A stretch of DNA of 39,070 nt from Streptomyces sp. CNQ085 (GTDB lineage Bacteria; Actinomycetota; Actinomycetes; Streptomycetales; Streptomycetaceae): the NCBI RefSeq assembly GCF_022614595.1, contig NZ_JAJFAU010000031.1, positions 1 to 39,070 on the forward strand. Direction: 5' to 3'. Under the pieces are notes generated by a model. It was given only the letters and a program-made list of their open reading frames with translations, did not search any database and was not told the origin of the DNA. This document shows, one piece after another, positions 21,604 through 29,926 of the stretch (position 1 is the stretch's first letter; the number at the start of each line of letters is the position of its first letter). Both the position numbers and the translations under genes were made by a program.

Positions 21604-23649
21604 ATGGCTGAGCGCCAGAAAGACCGTCCGTGGCTGATGCGGACGTACGCCGGGCACTCCACGGCCGAGGCGTCCAACGAGCTGTACCGGCGCAACCTGG
21701 CCAAGGGGCAGACCGGCCTGTCGGTCGCCTTCGACCTGCCCACCCAGACCGGTTACGACCCCGACCACGTCCTCGCCCGCGGCGAGGTCGGCCGGGTCGG
21801 GGTCCCCGTCTGCCACCTCGGCGACATGCGCCGGCTGTTCCAGGACATCCCCCTGGAGCGGATGAACACCTCCATGACCATCAACGCCACCGCCATGTGG
21901 CTGCTGGCGCTGTACCAGGTGGTCGCCGAGGAGCAGGGTGCGGACATCTCCGGGCTGTCGGGGACGACGCAGAACGACATCGTCAAGGAGTACCTCTCGC
22001 GCGGGACGCACGTCTTCCCGCCGGGCCCCTCCCTGCGCCTGACCACCGACACGATCGCCTACACCGTGGCGCACATGCCCAGGTGGAACCCGATCAACAT
22101 CTGCAGCTACCACCTGCAGGAGGCCGGGGCCACCCCCGTGCAGGAGATCGCCTACGCCATGTCCACCGCCATCGCGGTGCTGGACGCGGTGCGCGACTGC
22201 GGGCAGGTACCCGCCGAGCGGATGGGCGACGTCGTCGGGCGCATCTCCTTCTTCGTCAACGCGGGCGTCCGCTTCGTCGAGGAGATGTGCAAGATGCGGG
22301 CCTTCACCCGCATCTGGGACAGGATCACCCGCGAGCGGTACGGGATCGAGGACCCCAGGCACCGCCGTTTCCGCTACGGGGTCCAGGTCAACTCCCTGGG
22401 GCTGACCGAGGCGCAGCCGGAGAACAACGTCCAGCGCATCGTGCTGGAGATGCTGGCGGTCACCCTCTCCAGGGACGCCCGCGCCCGCGCCGTGCAGCTG
22501 CCGGCCTGGAACGAGGCGCTCGGCCTGCCCAGGCCCTGGGACCAGCAGTGGTCGCTGCGCATCCAGCAGGTCCTGGCCCACGAGAGCGACCTGCTGGAGT
22601 ACGACGACCTGTTCGCCGGCTCGCACGTGGTCGAGGCCAGGACCGCCGAGCTGGCCGAGGGCGCCCTCGCCGAGATCGAGCGCATCCAGGAGATGGGCGG
22701 CGCGATGGCCGCGGTGGAGTCCGGCTATCTGAAGTCGCGGCTGGTGGCCTCGCACGCCGATCGCCGGGCCCGCATCGAGTCCGGCGAGGAGAGGATCGTC
22801 GGGGTCAACTGCTTCGAGTCCACCGAGCCCAACCCGCTCACCGCCGACCTGGACACAGCCATCATGACCGTGGACCCGGCGGTGGAGCGCAGTGTCGTCA
22901 CCGCCCTCCGGCAATGGCGCGACGGGCGGGACGAGGCCCGCGCCCACCGGGCGCTCGCCGAGCTGAAGCGGGCCGCGGCCGGCCGGGACAACCTGATGCC
23001 CGCCACCCTGGAGTGCGCCCGCGCCGGGGTGACCACCGGTGAGTGGTCCTGGGCCCTGCGCGACGTCTTCGGCGAGTACCGGGCCCCCACCGGCGTGAAC
23101 TCCGCGCCGGTGGCGACCCCGGCCGAAGAGGGCTCGCGACTGGCCGAAGTGCGCCGGAAGGCGGCTGCCACGGCCGCCGAGCTGGGCTGCGGCAGGCTGC
23201 GCCTGCTGGTGGGCAAGCCCGGTCTGGACGGGCACAGCAACGGGGCCGAGCAGATCGCCGTACGGGCCCGCGACGCGGGCTTCGAGGTGGTCTACCAGGG
23301 CATCCGGCTCACCCCCGAACAGATCGTCTCGGCGGCCGTCGCCGAGGACGTGCACTGCGTGGGGCTGTCGATCCTCTCCGGCTCGCACACCGAACTGGTG
23401 CCCGACGTGCTGGACCGGCTGCGTCTGGCGGGTGTGGACGATCCCCTCGGGCCCGGCGGCCCGGGCGGTGACCCCATCCCCGTCGTCGTCGGCGGCATCA
23501 TCCCGAACGCGGACGCCGAGGCGCTGCGTTCCGCCGGGGTGGCGGCGGTCTTCACCCCGAAGGACTTCGGCATCACGGAGATCATCGGCCGTATCGTCGA
23601 CGAGATCCGCACCGCGAACAAGCTCGATCCCCTGGAGGTCCCCGCATGA
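21604..23649 (+). CDS. meaA: ethylmalonyl-CoA mutase (MeaA-type, B12-dependent)
   Basis: A 681-residue adenosylcobalamin-dependent mutase converting (2R)-ethylmalonyl-CoA to (2S)-methylsuccinyl-CoA. The N-terminal barrel has SVAFDLPTQTGYDPD, MNTSMTINATAMWLLAL, GTTQNDIVKEYLSRGT and INICSYHLQEAGATPVQE, all typical of the methylmalonyl-CoA mutase family. The C-terminal cobalamin domain has GKPGLDGHSNGAEQIA with Asp542-His544-Gly547 forming the DxHxxG motif, His544 being the cobalt ligand, and VVVGGIIPNADAEAL. Alpha-subunit-like domains are joined in one chain, as in other MeaA proteins. The assignment as ethylmalonyl- and not methylmalonyl-CoA mutase rests mainly on adjacency to ccr. Its stop overlaps the next start by four bases (ATGA). 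Confidence 0.93.
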   Translation: MAERQKDRPWLMRTYAGHSTAEASNELYRRNLAKGQTGLSVAFDLPTQTGYDPDHVLARGEVGRVGVPVCHLGDMRRLFQDIPLERMNTSMTINATAMWLLALYQVVAEEQGADISGLSGTTQNDIVKEYLSRGTHVFPPGPSLRLTTDTIAYTVAHMPRWNPINICSYHLQEAGATPVQEIAYAMSTAIAVLDAVRDCGQVPAERMGDVVGRISFFVNAGVRFVEEMCKMRAFTRIWDRITRERYGIEDPRHRRFRYGVQVNSLGLTEAQPENNVQRIVLEMLAVTLSRDARARAVQLPAWNEALGLPRPWDQQWSLRIQQVLAHESDLLEYDDLFAGSHVVEARTAELAEGALAEIERIQEMGGAMAAVESGYLKSRLVASHADRRARIESGEERIVGVNCFESTEPNPLTADLDTAIMTVDPAVERSVVTALRQWRDGRDEARAHRALAELKRAAAGRDNLMPATLECARAGVTTGEWSWALRDVFGEYRAPTGVNSAPVATPAEEGSRLAEVRRKAAATAAELGCGRLRLLVGKPGLDGHSNGAEQIAVRARDAGFEVVYQGIRLTPEQIVSAAVAEDVHCVGLSILSGSHTELVPDVLDRLRLAGVDDPLGPGGPGGDPIPVVVGGIIPNADAEALRSAGVAAVFTPKDFGITEIIGRIVDEIRTANKLDPLEVPA

Positions 23650-24620
23650 CCACGCCCGCATCCCCGGTGAACCGGCTGCGTCCCCGCCGCTCATGCCTCG
23701 CGGTCCCGGGAAGCAACCCCCGCTTCCTGGAGAAGGCCCAGGGCCTGGCCGCCGACCAGGTCTTCCTGGACCTGGAGGACGCCTGCGCCCCACTGGCCAA
23801 GCCCGAGGCCCGGCACACCATCGTGAAGTACCTCAACGAGGGCGACTGGACGGGCAAGACCCGGGTGGTGCGGGTCAACGACTGGACCACCCACTGGACG
23901 TACCGCGACGTGATCACGGTCGTCGAGGGCGCGGGCCCCAACCTGGACTGCGTCATGCTGCCGAAGGTTCAGGACGCCGCCCAGGTCCGGGCACTGGACA
24001 TGCTGCTGACGCAGATCGAGACCACGATGGGCTTCGAGGTCGGCCGCATCGGCGTCGAGGCGCAGATCGAGAACGCCAAGGGCCTGGTGAACGTCGACGA
24101 GATCGCCGCCGCCTCGCCCCGGCTGGAGACCATCATCTTCGGCCCGGCCGACTTCATGGCCTCCATCAACATGAAGTCCCTGGTCGTGGGCGAGCAGCCG
24201 CCCGGCTACCCGGCCGACGCCTACCACTACATCCTGATGCGGATCCTGATGGCCGCCCGCACCCACAACCTGCAGGCCATCGACGGCCCCTACCTGCAGA
24301 TCAAGAACGTGGACGGCTTCCGGGCGGTCGCCGAGCGCGCCGCGGCCCTCGGTTTCGACGGCAAGTGGGTGCTGCACCCCGGTCAGGTCGAGGCGGCCAA
24401 CGAGGCCTTCTCCCCCTCCCAGGAGGACTACGACCACGCGGAGCTGATCCTGGACGCCTACGAGTACTTCACCTCCGAGGCGGGCGGCAGGAAGGGTTCG
24501 GCGATGCTCGGCGACGAGATGATCGACGAGGCCAGCCGCAAGATGGCGCTGGTCATCGCGGGCAAGGGCCGGGCCGCCGGCATGGATCGGACCTCGAAGT
24601 TCGAGCCGCCGGCCGCCTGA
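23646..24620 (+). CDS. mcl: L-malyl-CoA/beta-methylmalyl-CoA lyase (HpcH/HpaI, CitE-like)
   Basis: A 324-residue CitE-like lyase splitting beta-methylmalyl-CoA into glyoxylate and propionyl-CoA, the carbon-output step of the pathway. The start RPRRSCLAVPGSNPRFLEKA, the strand DQVFLDLEDACAP, RVNDWTTHWTYRD, VMLPKVQDAAQVRALD, and EAQIENAKGLVNVDEIA with the metal-binding Glu are typical. FGPADFMASINM carries the metal-binding Asp, and KWVLHPGQVEAANEAF closes the site. The ATG overlaps the meaA stop, indicating translational coupling. The C-terminal end MDRTSKFEPPAA is short, as in actinobacterial homologues. Confidence 0.92.
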   Translation: MTTPASPVNRLRPRRSCLAVPGSNPRFLEKAQGLAADQVFLDLEDACAPLAKPEARHTIVKYLNEGDWTGKTRVVRVNDWTTHWTYRDVITVVEGAGPNLDCVMLPKVQDAAQVRALDMLLTQIETTMGFEVGRIGVEAQIENAKGLVNVDEIAAASPRLETIIFGPADFMASINMKSLVVGEQPPGYPADAYHYILMRILMAARTHNLQAIDGPYLQIKNVDGFRAVAERAAALGFDGKWVLHPGQVEAANEAFSPSQEDYDHAELILDAYEYFTSEAGGRKGSAMLGDEMIDEASRKMALVIAGKGRAAGMDRTSKFEPPAA

Positions 24621-24653
24621 GCCCCACCACCGCGGGCCGCTCCCGGTCCCCTG

Positions 24654-24710
24654 CCGCCCTCCCCCTCCGCCTACGGGACTGGGAGAAGGGCGGGGAGGCG
24701 AGGGGGCGGC
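24654..24710. repeat. imperfect inverted repeat within the pathway operon
   Basis: C-rich CCGCCCTC on the left and GAGGGGGCGG on the right form an outer stem in the 136-base gap between mcl and the MaoC gene, with weaker inner pairing. It is the only sizeable gap in the ccr-to-acyl-CoA-dehydrogenase run, so it may reduce or process the downstream message. Confidence 0.4.
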
Positions 24711-24756
24711 CCGGTCCGGTATCCCGTTCTTCCACCACACCACGGAGACTCACACC

Positions 24757-25290
24757 ATGCAGTTCGGCCGCACCTACGAGGAGTTCGAGGTCGGGGACGT
24801 CTACCGGCACTGGCCCGGCAAGACGGTCACGGAGTACGACGACCACCTGTTCTGCCTGCTGACCATGAACCACCACCCGCTCCACATGGACGCCAACTAC
24901 GCCGAGAGGACGACGGACTTCGGCAGGAACGTGGTGGTCGGCAACTACATCTACTCGCTGCTGCTGGGCATGTCCGTGCCGGACGTCTCCGGCAAGGCGA
25001 TCGCCAACCTGGAGATCGAGTCGCTGCGGCATGTGGCGCCGACCTTCCACGGCGACACGGTCTACGGCGAGACCACCGTCCTGGACAAGACGCCGTCACG
25101 CTCGAAGTCCGACCGCGGCATCGTCCACGTCGAGACCAGGGGTTACAAGCAGGACGGCACCCTGGTGTGCGTCTTCCGCCGCAAGGTGATGGTGCCCACC
25201 GCCGAGTACGTCGAGGCGCGCGGAGGTGCGCAGCCCGGCCGCCCCGAGCCGCGCACGGACGGGCGGGACTCCGGAAAGGGAGGCGAGTGA
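24757..25290 (+). CDS. mch: MaoC-like hydratase, probable mesaconyl-CoA hydratase
   Basis: A 177-residue single hot-dog-fold hydratase. The MaoC catalytic region is visible as DDHLFCLLTMNHHPLHMDAN followed by YAERTTDF (about residues 28-55), with Asp and His of the active site, and then GNYIYSLLLGMSVPDVSG. In the pathway this enzyme interconverts mesaconyl-C1-CoA and beta-methylmalyl-CoA, between the acyl-CoA dehydrogenase and the lyase, whose genes flank it. Actinobacterial versions are single-domain, shorter than the double-hot-dog proteobacterial enzyme. The last 25 residues are polar and probably disordered. One base separates its stop from the next start. Confidence 0.88.
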   Translation: MQFGRTYEEFEVGDVYRHWPGKTVTEYDDHLFCLLTMNHHPLHMDANYAERTTDFGRNVVVGNYIYSLLLGMSVPDVSGKAIANLEIESLRHVAPTFHGDTVYGETTVLDKTPSRSKSDRGIVHVETRGYKQDGTLVCVFRRKVMVPTAEYVEARGGAQPGRPEPRTDGRDSGKGGE

Positions 25291-25291
25291 C

Positions 25292-26497
25292 ATGGGACGC
25301 CTGGCGCGGACCGAGGGCCTGACGGACATCCAGCGGGAGATCGTCTCCACCGTCCGCGGCTTCGTCGACAAGGAGATCATCCCGGTCGCCACCGAGCTGG
25401 AGCACCGGGACGAGTATCCGGCCCAGATCGTGGAGGGCCTCAAGGAGCTGGGGATCTTCGGCCTGATGATCCCGGAGGAGTACGGCGGTCTCGGGGAGTC
25501 CCTGCTCACCTACGCCCTGTGCGTGGAGGAGATCGCCCGCGGCTGGATGAGTGTGTCCGGCATCATCAACACTCACTTCATTGTCGCGTACATGCTCAAA
25601 CAGCACGGCACGGACGAGCAGAAGGAGTACTTCCTGCCGAGGATGGCGGCCGGCGAGGTCCGCGGCGCCTTCTCGATGTCCGAGCCGGGCCTGGGCTCGG
25701 ACGTGTCGGCCATCACGACCAAGGGCGTGCGTGACGGCGACGGGTACGTCCTGACCGGCCAGAAGATGTGGCTGACCAACGGCGGCACCTCCTCGCTGGT
25801 GGCGGTGCTGTGCCGCACCGACGAGGGCCACCCCGAAGGCACCGCGCCCCACAGGTCGATGACCACCTTCCTGGTCGAGAAGGAGCCGGGTTTCGGCGAG
25901 GTCAGGCCGGGCCTGACGATCCCCGGCAAGATCGACAAGATGGGCTACAAGGGCGTCGACACCACCGAGCTGATCCTGGACGGCCTGCGCGTCCCGGCGA
26001 ACCGGGTCCTGGGGGGCGCGAGCGGCCGCGGCTTCTACCAGATGATGGACGGCGTCGAGGTCGGCCGGGTCAACGTGGCCGCGCGCGGCTGCGGGGTCGC
26101 CCAGCGCGCCTTCGAGCTGGGTGTCTCCTACGCCCAGCAGCGGCACACCTTCGGCAAGCCGATCGCCCAGCACCAGGCAATTCAGTTCAAGTTGGCCGAA
26201 ATGGCCACCAAGGTGGAGGCGGCGCACGCCCTGATGGTGGGCGCCGCACGGAAGAAGGACTCCGGGCAGCGCAACGACCTGGAGGCGGGGATGGCCAAAT
26301 ACCTCGCCTCGGAGTACTGCAAGGAGGTCGTGGAGGACGCGTTCCGCATCCACGGCGGTTACGGTTTCTCCAAGGAGTACGAGATCGAACGGCTGTACCG
26401 TGAGGCCCCGATGCTCCTGATCGGCGAAGGAACCGCCGAGATCCAGAAGATGATCGTGGGACGCCGACTCTTGGAGGAGTACAAGATCCAGGGGTAG
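25292..26497 (+). CDS. mcd: acyl-CoA dehydrogenase, probable (2S)-methylsuccinyl-CoA dehydrogenase
   Basis: A 401-residue FAD-dependent acyl-CoA dehydrogenase with the standard three domains. Signatures are FGLMIPEEYGGLGESLLTYA, the substrate and flavin loop FSMSEPGLGSDVSAITTKG, QKMWLTNGG, the catalytic-glutamate region DAFRIHGGYGFSKEYEIERL (Glu expected in the YGFSKEY-to-REAP stretch) and the closing EIQKMIVGRRLLEEY. In this cluster it should oxidise methylsuccinyl-CoA to mesaconyl-CoA; substrate is inferred from gene order, from memory identical to SCO6469. It passes electrons to ETF. It lacks the N-terminal extension of the roughly 550-residue Rhodobacter enzyme, as usual in Streptomyces. 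Confidence 0.9.
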   Translation: MGRLARTEGLTDIQREIVSTVRGFVDKEIIPVATELEHRDEYPAQIVEGLKELGIFGLMIPEEYGGLGESLLTYALCVEEIARGWMSVSGIINTHFIVAYMLKQHGTDEQKEYFLPRMAAGEVRGAFSMSEPGLGSDVSAITTKGVRDGDGYVLTGQKMWLTNGGTSSLVAVLCRTDEGHPEGTAPHRSMTTFLVEKEPGFGEVRPGLTIPGKIDKMGYKGVDTTELILDGLRVPANRVLGGASGRGFYQMMDGVEVGRVNVAARGCGVAQRAFELGVSYAQQRHTFGKPIAQHQAIQFKLAEMATKVEAAHALMVGAARKKDSGQRNDLEAGMAKYLASEYCKEVVEDAFRIHGGYGFSKEYEIERLYREAPMLLIGEGTAEIQKMIVGRRLLEEYKIQG

Positions 26498-26589
26498 AAT
26501 GTCTTGTTCGGGGTGTTATCCCTTCAGAGGGGCGACACCCCGAGCCGAGGCCTTCCGGGGAGCCCGCGGTCCCGACAAGGTGCTCTGGC

Positions 26590-26620
26590 TTGCCCAGTTG
26601 CCACCGGTAACCGATAGCAT
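26590..26620 (+). promoter_or_regulatory. possible promoter of psd-pssA
   Basis: TTGCCC at 26590 and TAGCAT at 26615 (19-base spacer) lie in the 181-base gap before psd, where the phospholipid genes would need a start independent of the pathway operon. Weak, pattern-based. Confidence 0.35.
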
Positions 26621-26678
26621 CCCGGGAAAGCCGCCGTCCCCGTGTTTACGCGGCCCCCCTCCGCTACGAAGGTCATTC

Positions 26679-27326
26679 ATGCCCCACAGCCCATCCTCTG
26701 CACAACGCGGCCGTATCCGTCTCGCGCGCGGAGCATCGCCGTGGCTTCTCCCGACCGTCGCCACCGCCGCCCTCGGTCTGGCCCGCGCCAGGCGCTCGAG
26801 AGGCGCAGCGGTGGCGGCAGTGCCCGCCACCGCCCTGGCGGCGGGCATGCTGTGGTTCTTCCGCGACCCCGAGCGAGAGATCGCCCAGGGTCGCGTCATC
26901 TCCCCGGCCGACGGCGTGGTCCAGAGCATCATGCCGTGGAAGGACGGACGCACTCGCGTCGCGATCTTCATGAGCCCGCTGAACGTCCACGTCAACCGCG
27001 CCCCGCTGGCGGGCACGGTGACGTCCGTCGAGCATGTGCCCGGCGGGTTCGTTCCGGCGTTCAACAAGGAGAGCGAGAACAACGAGCGCGTCGTCTGGCA
27101 TTTCGACACCGAGCTGGGCGACATCGAGATGGTCCAGATCGCCGGCGCCGTGGCCCGGCGGATCGTGCCCTACATCGAGCAGGGTGCCAAGGTCGAGCAG
27201 GGTGAGCGGATCGGCCTGATCCGCTTCGGCTCCCGCGTCGACCTCTACCTCCCGGAGGGCGTCGAGGTCGCCGTCGAGGTTGGCCAGCCCACGACCGCGG
27301 GGGTGACTCGCCTTGACTGTGATTGA
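26679..27326 (+). CDS. psd: phosphatidylserine decarboxylase
   Basis: A 215-residue membrane-bound enzyme making phosphatidylethanolamine from phosphatidylserine. It is the short Psd type of actinobacteria. Hydrophobic segments span about residues 21-35 and 43-61, followed by FFRDPEREIA and ISPADGVV. VAIFMSPLNVHVNRAP is the conserved central signature. The pro-enzyme cleaves itself to form a pyruvoyl group at the Gly-Ser of RFGSRVD (Gly184-Ser185), seen near the C-terminus as expected. The gene overlaps pssA, the preceding pathway enzyme, by 14 bases, so the two are translated together. Confidence 0.95.
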   Translation: MPHSPSSAQRGRIRLARGASPWLLPTVATAALGLARARRSRGAAVAAVPATALAAGMLWFFRDPEREIAQGRVISPADGVVQSIMPWKDGRTRVAIFMSPLNVHVNRAPLAGTVTSVEHVPGGFVPAFNKESENNERVVWHFDTELGDIEMVQIAGAVARRIVPYIEQGAKVEQGERIGLIRFGSRVDLYLPEGVEVAVEVGQPTTAGVTRLDCD

Positions 27327-28170
27327 CCCCAAGGCCCAGTGGGTCCCCGAGGCCGATCCGGACGACGACGGCGACGAGATGGGCGACATGCCGCTGTCCA
27401 TGCGGCTGTCCATAGCCGACGCGCTCACCCTGGGCAACGCCACCTGCGGCTTCCTGGCGGTGTACTTCACCACCACCGGCGTCCTGATCCCGCACCTGAC
27501 GGGCAACGGCGACGGCGGCATGGCCCGGCACAGCGCCGCGACCGCCGTGATGCTGATGCTGCTGGCCTCGGTCTTCGACCTCTTCGACGGGCTCGTGGCG
27601 CGCAAGCTGCGCAGTTCGGCGATGGGCGCGGAGCTGGACAACCTCTCCGATCTGATCAGCTTCGGCCTGGCGCCCGCTTACTTCGTGCTGGTCTGGGGGA
27701 TGGTGGCCAACGACGCGCACCAGGGCGTCTCGGCGCTCGCCGGCATCGTGGTGCTGCTGGCGGTGGTGCTGCGACTCGCCAGGTTCTCCTGTGTCACCCT
27801 GCCCAACGGGGTGTTCCAGGGCATGCCCAGTCCCTTCGGGGCGCTGACGGTCGTCTCGATCGTGCTGCTGGAACTGCCGTTCGTCCCGACGCTGCTGGCC
27901 ATCGTCGGGGTGGCCTGGCTGATGGTGAGCCGGGTGGAGTACCCCAAGCCGCGCGGGCTGCTGGCCGTGGCGATGCTCGGCTGGATCGTGCTGAGCATGG
28001 GCCTGCTGACGGCCTGGGCCTTCGACGCCCCGGGCGGTGAGCTGCTGCTGCAGACCGGCTGCGCGCTGCAGCTGGTGCTGGGCGCGGTGATCCCGCTGTT
28101 CGCCACCGCGCGCCGGGTCAACACCTTCCGCGGCAACCGCCGTGAGGCACGGGCGGCGGCTCAGTCCTAG
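27313..28170 (+). CDS. pssA: CDP-diacylglycerol-serine O-phosphatidyltransferase
   Basis: A 285-residue integral membrane enzyme that makes phosphatidylserine for Psd. The CDP-alcohol phosphatidyltransferase motif is complete: Asp92-Gly93, Ala96-Arg97, Gly105, Asp109 and Asp113 in LFDLFDGLVARKLR plus MGAELDNLSDL. About six to eight hydrophobic helices follow, and the N-terminal 30 residues are acidic and cytoplasmic. The start is TTG at 27313, fitting the MTVIDP-type beginning I remember from homologues; GTG at 27319 is an alternative two codons on. The stop codon TAG overlaps the left edge of a short inverted-repeat element. Confidence 0.93.
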   Translation: MTVIDPKAQWVPEADPDDDGDEMGDMPLSMRLSIADALTLGNATCGFLAVYFTTTGVLIPHLTGNGDGGMARHSAATAVMLMLLASVFDLFDGLVARKLRSSAMGAELDNLSDLISFGLAPAYFVLVWGMVANDAHQGVSALAGIVVLLAVVLRLARFSCVTLPNGVFQGMPSPFGALTVVSIVLLELPFVPTLLAIVGVAWLMVSRVEYPKPRGLLAVAMLGWIVLSMGLLTAWAFDAPGGELLLQTGCALQLVLGAVIPLFATARRVNTFRGNRREARAAAQS

Positions 28171-28271
28171 TGCCGCGTCGGCCGAAAGCCTGAGCAGGAC
28201 GACTGCACGCGGCTTCCGGCCGGAGGCCGGGGGAACCTCGCCACCGGGCAAACCCTGACCGACGCGGCACT
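28169..28271. repeat. 103-bp element with 13-bp perfect terminal inverted repeats (MITE-like)
   Basis: AGTGCCGCGTCGG at 28169-28181 and its exact reverse complement at 28259-28271 bound a non-coding 103-bp unit that includes a GC hairpin (CCGGCC/GGCCGG type near 28217). The left end begins inside the pssA stop codon. No target duplication is obvious. It may be a miniature transposon, a remnant of one, or a long-loop transcription terminator. Confidence 0.45.
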
Positions 28272-28296
28272 GGTCACGGCGGGGACGGCCGCCTCG

Positions 28297-28344
28297 CACT
28301 CGGGCGCCGGACGGGTTCCGTGGAACCCGTCCGGCGCCCGAGTG
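28297..28344. terminator. 48-bp perfect palindrome, probable bidirectional terminator
   Basis: A fully self-complementary 48-base sequence centred on TTCCGTGGAA, with arms beginning CACTCGGGCGCCGG and ending CCGGCGCCCGAGTG, followed by TTT. It forms a stem of at least 21 bp. It ends the psd-pssA transcript and also stops transcription from the minus-strand remnant beyond it. Confidence 0.85.
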
Positions 28345-28399
28345 TTTCCCGCCTTCTCCTCCTGGTCTGCGTCTTCCCGGCCCGCGCCGGGATACACCA

Positions 28400-28690
28400 G
28401 CGGATTCCAGGGCCGCCCAGAACCCGGGGGCGCGCTGGACCTCGTCGGGTGCCGTCGGCGATCCTGCGGCCGAAGTCGAGTACGGTCACCGCTTCGGCGA
28501 GCCGCATCACCGTGCCCATGTCGCGCTCCACCAGGACGGTCGAGATGCCGAGCCCCTCGCGCACGCCCGCGATCAGGGACGCGGTGCGGCGGCGCTCGTC
28601 GGCGGTCATGCCGGCCACGGGCTTGCCCAGCAGCAGCCTGGGACGGGCCATCAGGGCACGGCCGGTGGGCGAATCGCTGCCGGGGACCAG
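28400..28690 (-). pseudogene. remnant of a branched-chain amino-acid type ABC transporter ATPase (LivG/LivF-like)
   Basis: The minus strand reads ALMARPRLLLGKPVAGMTAD, ERRRTASLIAGVREGLGIST, VLVERDMGTVMRLAEAVTVL and DFGRRIADGT, the second half of LivG-type ATPases. The Walker B segment, normally LLLLDEP, is damaged to LLLGKP. The N-terminal two thirds with Walker A is absent, and after DGT the frame shifts before a degraded end (VLGGPGIRWCIPARAG in the same neighbourhood). No permease or binding-protein genes accompany it. Non-functional relic of a transporter operon. Confidence 0.75.
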
Positions 28691-28818
28691 AGGGGGCCCG
28701 GGCCCGGCTGTGCACGGGCACAGCCTGTGGAGGATCTGTCAAACGAGCGGCCCTGTCTGACTTCCGGTGGTGACAGAGCCGAACGTTCCACAGTCCCGAT
28801 GTGCTGTCACTGGGACGA

Positions 28819-29838
28819 TCAGCGGTGCCGCAGGGACGGGTCGAGCAGCGCGGGCGGGGTGTCGTTCTTCTCGTGCGCGGCGAGGTCTGTGCCGGGGGCG
28901 ACGATGGCGTCGATCACGTCGAGTACGTCGGCGGAGAGCGTGATGTCCGCGGCGGCAAGCTGCGAGTGCAGGTGGTCCAGCGTGCGGGGGCCGACGAGCG
29001 CACTGGTCACGCCGGGGTGCGCTGTCACGAAGCCGAGCGCGAGCTGGATCATCGTCAGGCCCGCCTCGTCGGCGACCTTGGCCAGTTGCTCGACGGCGTC
29101 GAGCCTGGCCCGGTTGGAGGGGACGGCGGTGTCGAAGCGCTGCGGCATGAACGTTGAGCGGCTGGTGGTGATCTCGCTGCCCTCGCGGATCGCGCCCGAC
29201 AACCAGCCCGAGGCCAGCGGACTCCATGCCAGCACACCGAGCCCGTACCGCTCGGTCACGGGCAGTACATGGGCCTCAATGCCGCGCTGCAGGATCGAGT
29301 AACTGGGCTGTTCGGCGACGTAACGGCTCAGGTGGTGCTCGCGGGCGGCCCACTGGGCTTGCACGATGCGGTAGGCCGGAAAGGCAGAGGAGCCGAAGTA
29401 GCGGATCTTTCCCGCGCGCTGCAGGTCGGTCAACGCCGACAGAGTCTCTTCGTCGCTGGTGTTCGGGTCCCACCGGTGGATTTGGTGGAGGTCGACGTGG
29501 TCGACGCCGAGCCGACGCAGGCTGTCCTCCAGTGCGGTGACCAGCCAGCGGCGCGAGCTGCCCCGGCGGTTGCGCTCGTCGCCCATCGGCAGGGTCGCCT
29601 TCGTGGCCAGCACGATGTCGTCGCGGCGGCCCGCGATGGCCTTGCCGACCATTTCTTCCGACTCGCCGCCGCTGTACACGTCGGCGGTGTCGATCAGGTT
29701 GATCCCCGCCTCCAGGGCGGCGTTGACGATGGCGGTGACCTCCTCTTGGGTGGTGCGCCCGATCTTTCCGAAGTTCATCGCTCCGAGCACGAGGGTGCTG
29801 ACCTGCACACCGGTGCGCCCCAAGGTGCGGTACTGCAT
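28819..29838 (-). CDS. aldo/keto reductase
   Basis: A 339-residue NADPH-dependent oxidoreductase of the aldo/keto reductase superfamily (YajO/Tas-like or potassium-channel-beta-like group). It starts MQYRTLGRTGVQVSTLVLGA, has the catalytic Asp and Tyr in NLIDTADVYSGGESEEMVG, the Lys in IVLATKATLPMGD, and the His in HVDLHQIHRWDPN. The NADPH-binding end is SALVGPRTLDHLHSQLAA. The (beta/alpha)8 barrel appears complete. Substrate unknown. The ATG follows GAGGAG. It is divergent from a broken TetR gene, and a pair of palindromic operators lies between them, so it was probably repressed by that regulator and may now be constitutive. Confidence 0.93.
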   Translation of the reverse strand: MQYRTLGRTGVQVSTLVLGAMNFGKIGRTTQEEVTAIVNAALEAGINLIDTADVYSGGESEEMVGKAIAGRRDDIVLATKATLPMGDERNRRGSSRRWLVTALEDSLRRLGVDHVDLHQIHRWDPNTSDEETLSALTDLQRAGKIRYFGSSAFPAYRIVQAQWAAREHHLSRYVAEQPSYSILQRGIEAHVLPVTERYGLGVLAWSPLASGWLSGAIREGSEITTSRSTFMPQRFDTAVPSNRARLDAVEQLAKVADEAGLTMIQLALGFVTAHPGVTSALVGPRTLDHLHSQLAAADITLSADVLDVIDAIVAPGTDLAAHEKNDTPPALLDPSLRHR

Positions 29839-29926
29839 GACTGTGTCTCCTCATTGTGGGTGAAGCGTGATGCATCGCACTGCATGGCTGGGTTGCCGGA
29901 CCCTTGCTCTGGCGTCACGAGCAAAA

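Noticed and set aside
20068..23649. A 1193-codon open frame running from upstream of ccr to the end of meaA
   Set aside because: The part before 21604 is the shadow of ccr in another frame. The mutase starts at the ATG at 21604 with a ribosome-binding site and a typical N-terminus.
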